A stretch of DNA of 8,900 nucleotides, from assembly GCA_964574335.1 (NCBI GenBank), contig CAZNNH010000222.1:1-8900 (forward strand), in the 5' to 3' direction. Below the pieces are notes generated by a model. The model was not told the DNA's origin. It saw only the letters and a list, made by a program, of their open reading frames with translations, and made no database searches. Position 1 is the first letter of the stretch; each line of letters starts with the position of its first letter. The stretch is from CAZNNH01 sp964574335. GTDB taxonomy: Bacteria > Acidobacteriota > Vicinamibacteria > Fen-336. The position numbers were made by a program, and so were the translations under genes. This document shows positions 5,351 through 8,900 of this stretch, piece after piece.

Positions 5351-5667
5351 CGCCGGCGGCCTGGGCATCGCTCAACCAGGCGCGCCGCCCTTTCGTCGTC
5401 GCGAGGCCAGTATTCCACGGCGCCGACCTCGGCGCTCACCCCGTCGGCTTCGCGCACGCGTCACCGATCGAGTCCGCGCGCTGACGCGCCCACCTGCCAC
5501 GGGCAGGGCCTTGTCGACGGGCGGCCTGGGCTGCCGAGCCAGCAACTCAGCCCAGGGGCGATATCCCCCGGCAGTACACCCGCGTAGCGAATCGTGTGTA
5601 GCCATGGTGGCGGCCCACTGGCGGCCAGCCGGCACAGCAATCGAGCGCCACGTACGCTCGGAGGCGT
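5351..5667. other. Intergenic region after the permease, no gene seen
   Basis: This is about 320 bases between the permease stop and the start of the hydrolase-family gene, both on the minus strand. Frames are open but show no recognisable domain, start with ribosome site, or consistent third-position bias. The main structure is the hairpin at 5525-5556. A direct pair of TGGCGGCC (eight bases) sits near 5605-5625, and GGGG-CGATAT-CCCC lies just right of the hairpin. No convincing promoter for the hydrolase gene was found, though one must lie here unless it is read through from the permease operon. Confidence 0.4.
5525..5556. terminator. Perfect nine-base-pair hairpin downstream of the permease operon
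   Basis: CCTGGGCTG (5525-5533) and CAGCCCAGG (5548-5556) are perfect inverted repeats separated by 14 bases. On the minus strand the structure appears about 110 bases after the permease stop. No run of T follows on either strand, so it could be an RNA-end-stabilising structure, a Rho-assisted terminator or an operator. Confidence 0.35.
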
Positions 5668-8082
5668 TCAGGATGTCAGCACCCGCGCCGGGTCGGTCCG
5701 GGAGGCGCGCCGCGCCGGCAGGTAGGCGGCGGCGGCGGCGACCAGAGGCAGCAGCAAGGCCACGAGCCCGTAGGTGAGAGGGTCCGTTGCGCCGACACCG
5801 AAGAGCAGCGAGGAGAGCAGTTGCGACAGGCCAAGGGACACGAGGGTGCCGACCAACAGGCCGGTCCCGGCCAGCCTCAAGGTACTGGCGACGATCCGCC
5901 AGCGCACGTGGACATGCGATTCGCCGAGCGCCATCCGAATCCCGATCTCCCGGGTCTGCTGGCTGACCGAGCACGAGACGACTCCGTAGATCCCGAGAGC
6001 GGCAAGCAGCAGCGCGGTCAGGGCGAAGGCGCCGATCAGCAGGAGCAGGAAGCGACGGGGCGAGAGCGCGCGATCGACGATGCCCTCCAGGGTCACGAGC
6101 TCGCCGCTTGGCACCGTGGGATCCAGCTCGCGAAGCACTCCACGCACCGCTGCGGCCAGCGGTCCCGTCGAGAGGCCGGAGCGGACGACCAGCTCCATCG
6201 AGCGCCAGCGGACCTCCTGGCTCATCGGCAGGTACAGCTCGTTGCCTGCCGGGCTCTCGAGCGAGTCATGGCGCACGTCGCTGACGACGCCCACGACCCG
6301 CCACTCCTGCGGCCCGTTGACGAACGCCACGCGGCCGATGGCCTCCTGGTCCGGCCAGAGCTGCCGGGCCAAGGCCGCGTTGACGACGACGGCCCGGTTG
6401 CCGTCGGTCGTATCCCGAGCCGCCAGCGTCCGACCCGAGAGCAGCTGGATCCCCATCGTCTCGAGGTACTCGGGGCTGACGACCCGCGGCGACGCCGTGG
6501 GGGCCTCGCCCTCTGCGTACACCTCGCCTCTCGCCTGCACGGTCCAGCTCCGGTTCCGGCCCAGCGGCAGCGTGTCGGTCAGGCCGGCGGACGTGACGCC
6601 GGGGATGGCCCGCACTCGTTCCAGCAGACGCTCGAGGAAGGCTCGCCGCTCCTCGAGGTCCCGATCCAGCTCGATGCGCCAGGCCACGGTCTGCTGGGGC
6701 TCGAACCCGAGCTCGACGTTCAGCACCGAGACGAAGCTGCGCAGGAGCAGCCCCGACGCCACGACGAGCAGGCAGGCCAGCGCGATCTCGCCGACGACGA
6801 GTAGCGCCCGGGTCCGCGTTCCGGCGCGATCCCCGCTGGCGCCGCGTCCGACGCCGTTGAGAAGCTCCGAAGCCTGGACCCTCGAGCCCTGGAAGGCGGG
6901 AAGCACGCCGAAGGCGATGCCGGTGAGGAGCGCCATGCCCAGGGCGAACGCCAGTGTCGTCCCGTCCACCGTCGCGAGCTGGAGCCGGGGCATGCTGACG
7001 GCCTGGGTGGCAGCCACGGCGCCCGTGATGGCGTCGGCCAGGGCGACGCCGAGCAGCGCGCCGCAGCCGGACAGAACGAGGCTCTCGGTCAGGAGCTGGC
7101 GAACCAGCCTGGAGCGCCCCGCACCGAGGGCGGTGCGGACGGCGATCTCCTTGCGGCGCGCGGCAGCGCGTGCGAGCAGGAGGTTGGACAGGTTCGTGCA
7201 GACGATGAGGAGCACGACCCCGGCAGCGACTGCGAGGATCAGCAGCGCACCGCGGGAGCCGCCCCGGACGTGCTGATCGAGGCGCGTGACCGAGGCGCCC
7301 AGGCCCCAGCGATCGGGCTCGGCCGCCTGGAGCTGCCCGTTGACGACGTCGAGGTCGGCCTGAGCCTGCTCGGGCGTGACGCCCGGGGCCAGGCGGCCGA
7401 TGATCGAGAGCATGTTCCCCGAGCGGTCGGTCTCGTCGCTGATGGGAAACGGGACCAGGAAGTCCACCTCGGCGCCGGGAGCGAACACGGCGGGGAAGTC
7501 GAAGGAGGCCGGCAGCACGCCCACCACGGTGGTGGGCGTCTCGTTGAGGGTGATCGTGCTGCCCACGATGCCGGGATCGCCATCGAAGTGCCGCTTCCAG
7601 AAGCCGTGGCTCACGACCACGGCCGGGCGGCCGCCCTGGACGCCCTCCTCGTCGACGAAGTTGCGCCCGAGCTGGGGGCGCACGCCCAGGACGTCGAGGA
7701 AGTCCTGGGCGACCGGAACGCCGACCAGGCGCTCCGCCTCGCCGTTGCGAACGAGCGTGTAGCCGTCGTAGTCGAAGAAGGGAGAGTAGCCCGTGAGACC
7801 GTCGAAGGAGCGGCCGAGGCGCCTCCAGTCGCGCAGGTTCGATGAGCGCGACGTCACCGCGGACAGGCCGGCCCCCGGGCCGGTGTTGGCGATCCAGACG
7901 AGGCGTTCGGGCTCGGCGAACGGCAGCGGGCGCAGCAGCACCGCGTGGACGATGCTGAAGACCGCGGTCGTGGCTCCGATCCCGAGCCCCACGCTCAGCA
8001 CGGCGACGGCGAGGAAGCCGGGGGAGCGGGCGAGGCTGCGGGCGGCGTGGGGCAGGTCGTGACGCAGGTCAGCACCGAGCAT
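5668..8082 (-). CDS. ADOP-type ABC permease (two MacB-periplasmic/FtsX modules)
   Basis: The 804-residue membrane protein has the duplicated layout of the 'acidobacterial duplicated orphan permease' group. The short N-terminus, LRHDLPHAARSLARSPGF, leads into TM1 (about 24-46, with GIGATTAVFSIVHAVLLRPLP). A MacB-like periplasmic domain (about 50-270) and three helices (about 280-305, 331-357, 375-396) of the first FtsX domain follow. TM5 (about 426-448) leads to a second periplasmic domain (about 455-670) and three more helices (677-703, 735-760, 768-789). The cytoplasmic coupling motifs are KEIAVRTALGAGRSRLVRQL (311-330) and REIGIRMALGES (711-722); the latter has ES where ALGA is usual. The C-terminus, PARRASRTDPARVL, is typical and the length is full. 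Such permeases lack their own ATPase. The gene begins nine bases after the stop of the secreted-protein gene, with a weak AGGGG site, so the two form an operon. Substrate unknown; MacB/FtsX relatives work as mechanotransmission machines, not channels. No PadR-type regulator, a common ADOP neighbour, is adjacent. Confidence 0.92.
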   Translation of the reverse strand: MLGADLRHDLPHAARSLARSPGFLAVAVLSVGLGIGATTAVFSIVHAVLLRPLPFAEPERLVWIANTGPGAGLSAVTSRSSNLRDWRRLGRSFDGLTGYSPFFDYDGYTLVRNGEAERLVGVPVAQDFLDVLGVRPQLGRNFVDEEGVQGGRPAVVVSHGFWKRHFDGDPGIVGSTITLNETPTTVVGVLPASFDFPAVFAPGAEVDFLVPFPISDETDRSGNMLSIIGRLAPGVTPEQAQADLDVVNGQLQAAEPDRWGLGASVTRLDQHVRGGSRGALLILAVAAGVVLLIVCTNLSNLLLARAAARRKEIAVRTALGAGRSRLVRQLLTESLVLSGCGALLGVALADAITGAVAATQAVSMPRLQLATVDGTTLAFALGMALLTGIAFGVLPAFQGSRVQASELLNGVGRGASGDRAGTRTRALLVVGEIALACLLVVASGLLLRSFVSVLNVELGFEPQQTVAWRIELDRDLEERRAFLERLLERVRAIPGVTSAGLTDTLPLGRNRSWTVQARGEVYAEGEAPTASPRVVSPEYLETMGIQLLSGRTLAARDTTDGNRAVVVNAALARQLWPDQEAIGRVAFVNGPQEWRVVGVVSDVRHDSLESPAGNELYLPMSQEVRWRSMELVVRSGLSTGPLAAAVRGVLRELDPTVPSGELVTLEGIVDRALSPRRFLLLLIGAFALTALLLAALGIYGVVSCSVSQQTREIGIRMALGESHVHVRWRIVASTLRLAGTGLLVGTLVSLGLSQLLSSLLFGVGATDPLTYGLVALLLPLVAAAAAYLPARRASRTDPARVLTS

Positions 8083-8091
8083 CGCCGGCCC

Positions 8092-8713
8092 CTAGTCGAG
8101 CAGCCACGCGAACGCGGCCTGCATTAGCTCCGCGCACTGGTAGTCGTCCAGCCCCTGCCAGCTCGTCATGTACAGCGAGACCATGCCGTCTCCCATGGCC
8201 CCCACCCGGCCGCCGTCCTTCACGTCGACGAACACGCCGAAGGGCTGCTCCTCCTGGGAGAAGCAGAACGGCGTCCCGCCATCGACGGCCCGGCCACCGT
8301 GGTAGGGGATCTTCAACGCGTCGGCCGTGACGAGCCCCGCCTCGCTGTGCCCGCCCGAAGCCTCGCCGGGCAGACGGTCACCGAAGGCCACGCCGAAGTC
8401 AGCGACGATCTCGTTGACGTTCGTGTCGGCCATCTTCGTCCAGTAGTCGACCTCCATCACGATGAACAGCGAGCCGCCGCCGCTCACGTAGTCCCGAATG
8501 GCCTTCACCTCGCTCGGGGTGTAGGGCTNNNNNNNNNNAGCGCACGCGACCAACGTCGCCCGGGTCGCGCCCCTCCATGCGGGCCGGGTCGTTCCAGAAG
8601 CGCTGGCCGTGGGCGATGTCGACGAGGATGCGCTTCGCGGGAGCGTCTTCGGCGGCGACGGCGCCGGCCATCAGGGTGGAGGCGAGAAGGGTCGATGCCA
8701 GTGCGGTCCTCAT
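8092..8713 (-). CDS. Secreted ThuA/DUF4350-like protein, interrupted by an assembly gap
   Basis: The ATG at 8713 follows AAAGGAG (five bases away). Residues 1-21, MRTALASTLLASTLMAGAVAA, form a signal peptide. The mature start, KRILVDIAHGQRFWNDP, is the first strand of a glutamine-amidotransferase-like (ThuA/DUF4350/GldG-type) fold. After the N run the frame resumes with PYTPSEVKAIRDYVSGGGSL, then MEVDYW, GVAFGD, YHGGR, GTPFCFS, MGDGMVSLYM and a final DDYQCAELMQAAFAWLLD, ending at TAG 8092. The parts before and after the N run are in different frames, but ten N is a placeholder. From the spacing expected between the two conserved blocks I infer that roughly 30-45 codons are missing. No amidotransferase catalytic Cys is apparent, so it is probably a binding or sensory domain. 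In GldG/GldF systems a similar domain works with an ABC permease, which matches its position before the ADOP gene. Family call moderate, exact function unknown. Confidence 0.65.
8529..8538. other. Assembly gap (ten N)
   Basis: Ten consecutive N interrupt the secreted-protein gene. A round ten is a conventional scaffold filler and need not equal the true missing length. The two sides of the gene are out of frame across it. Confidence 0.98.
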
Positions 8714-8718
8714 GTCCT

Positions 8719-8725
8719 CTCCTTT
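8719..8725 (-). promoter_or_regulatory. Ribosome binding site of the secreted-protein gene
   Basis: AAAGGAG on the minus strand ends five bases before ATG 8713 and is immediately followed by a second purine run (AGGA). It fixes the start despite a longer open frame extending to 8788. Confidence 0.7.
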
Positions 8726-8783
8726 CGGTTCGCCAGAGGACGCCCGCGGGACCCGCGACGTCACATCCGACTCGTCCGACGGA

Positions 8784-8799
8784 AGCAAGAACCGTGCCT
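8784..8799 (-). promoter_or_regulatory. Near-consensus sigma-54 (RpoN) promoter
   Basis: The minus strand reads AGGCACGGTTCTTGCT. Against the sigma-54 consensus TGGCACG-N4-TTGCT/A it differs only at the first T. The invariant GG (8798-8797) and GC (8786-8785) are separated by exactly ten bases, as required for the -24/-12 elements. Transcription would begin about 12 bases downstream of the GC, near 8773, giving a leader of about 60 bases before ATG 8713. It points at the secreted-protein and permease operon. Such promoters need an AAA+ enhancer-binding activator. Confidence 0.65.
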
Positions 8800-8879
8800 C
8801 TCTGTCGCAGCGGTGTTCTAGAGCGGATCGACGCCCTCAGACGCGTCGCGGCCGTCCGCCTGCGGGACGCCGAATCCCA

Positions 8880-8894
8880 CGATCAGTCAGATCG
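8880..8894. promoter_or_regulatory. Inverted repeat upstream of the sigma-54 promoter, possible activator site
   Basis: CGATC (8880-8884) and GATCG (8890-8894) are perfect inverted arms with a five-base spacer, about 90 bases upstream of the -24/-12 promoter. This is the distance range where enhancer-binding proteins usually bind. The arms are short and the window ends soon after. Confidence 0.25.
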
Positions 8895-8900
8895 GCCCAC

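Noticed and set aside
5372..5598. A minus-strand frame from an ATG near 5606 (MATHDSLRGC…)
   Set aside because: Third-position bias is weak, no Shine-Dalgarno precedes the ATG, and no family resemblance was seen.
6080..7276. A 398-codon plus-strand open frame over the permease gene
   Set aside because: It is antisense to the permease, rich in Ser, Arg, Thr and Pro, with no ribosome site or recognisable motif.
1..8900. CRISPR array, insertion sequence, rRNA or prophage genes
   Set aside because: No regularly spaced repeats, no transposase or integrase motifs, no terminal inverted repeats and no rRNA-like sequence were seen. The single direct-repeat pair is explained by the peptidase-gene remnant.

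Overview
The window is high-GC bacterial DNA (roughly two thirds G+C, third codon positions nearly all G or C). The best lineage clue is the 804-residue stand-alone permease with two MacB/FtsX modules at the right. This 'ADOP' type is most typical of Acidobacteriota and some neighbouring soil phyla, so an acidobacterial or similar environmental genome is my inference. A run of ten N at 8529-8538 shows that this is a scaffolded draft assembly.

Left part (1-2880). The window opens in the possible C-terminus of a plus-strand gene. That reading frame runs into a degenerate copy of the 3' end of a serine carboxypeptidase gene. Next comes a plus-strand outer-membrane beta-barrel-like protein (249-1160), converging on an intact secreted S10-family serine peptidase (1234-2769, minus). 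The peptidase gene's 3' end and downstream hairpin (about 1204-1284) are the intact counterpart of the degenerate copy at 89-168, so the barrel gene and its probable promoter lie between two peptidase-gene 3' ends.

Middle part (2880-5670). A long intergenic region carries a TTGACA-type promoter for the peptidase. It is followed by a 48-residue plus-strand protein with a CxxC...HxxxC metal-site pattern (3142-3288). A membrane-anchored SGNH/GDSL-type hydrolase follows on the minus strand, probably starting at GTG 4511 from a nearly leaderless promoter. Between it and the next gene is a minus-strand stretch that reads as the second half of a bacterial SH3 domain but has no normal start in frame. 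It looks like a frameshifted or truncated gene and touches the stop of an L-2-amino-thiazoline-4-carboxylate hydrolase-family protein (4842-5336).

Right part (5668-8900). A minus-strand operon contains a secreted protein with a ThuA/DUF4350-like fold (8092-8713, interrupted by the N gap) and, 9 bases after its stop, the ADOP-type permease (5668-8082). Upstream is a near-consensus sigma-54 promoter, with an inverted repeat about 90 bases further out. This suggests that an enhancer-binding protein controls the secreted protein and permease as one unit. The strongest points for follow-up are this sigma-54 operon, the peptidase-remnant repeat around the barrel gene, the 48-residue CxxC protein, and the broken SH3-like gene.
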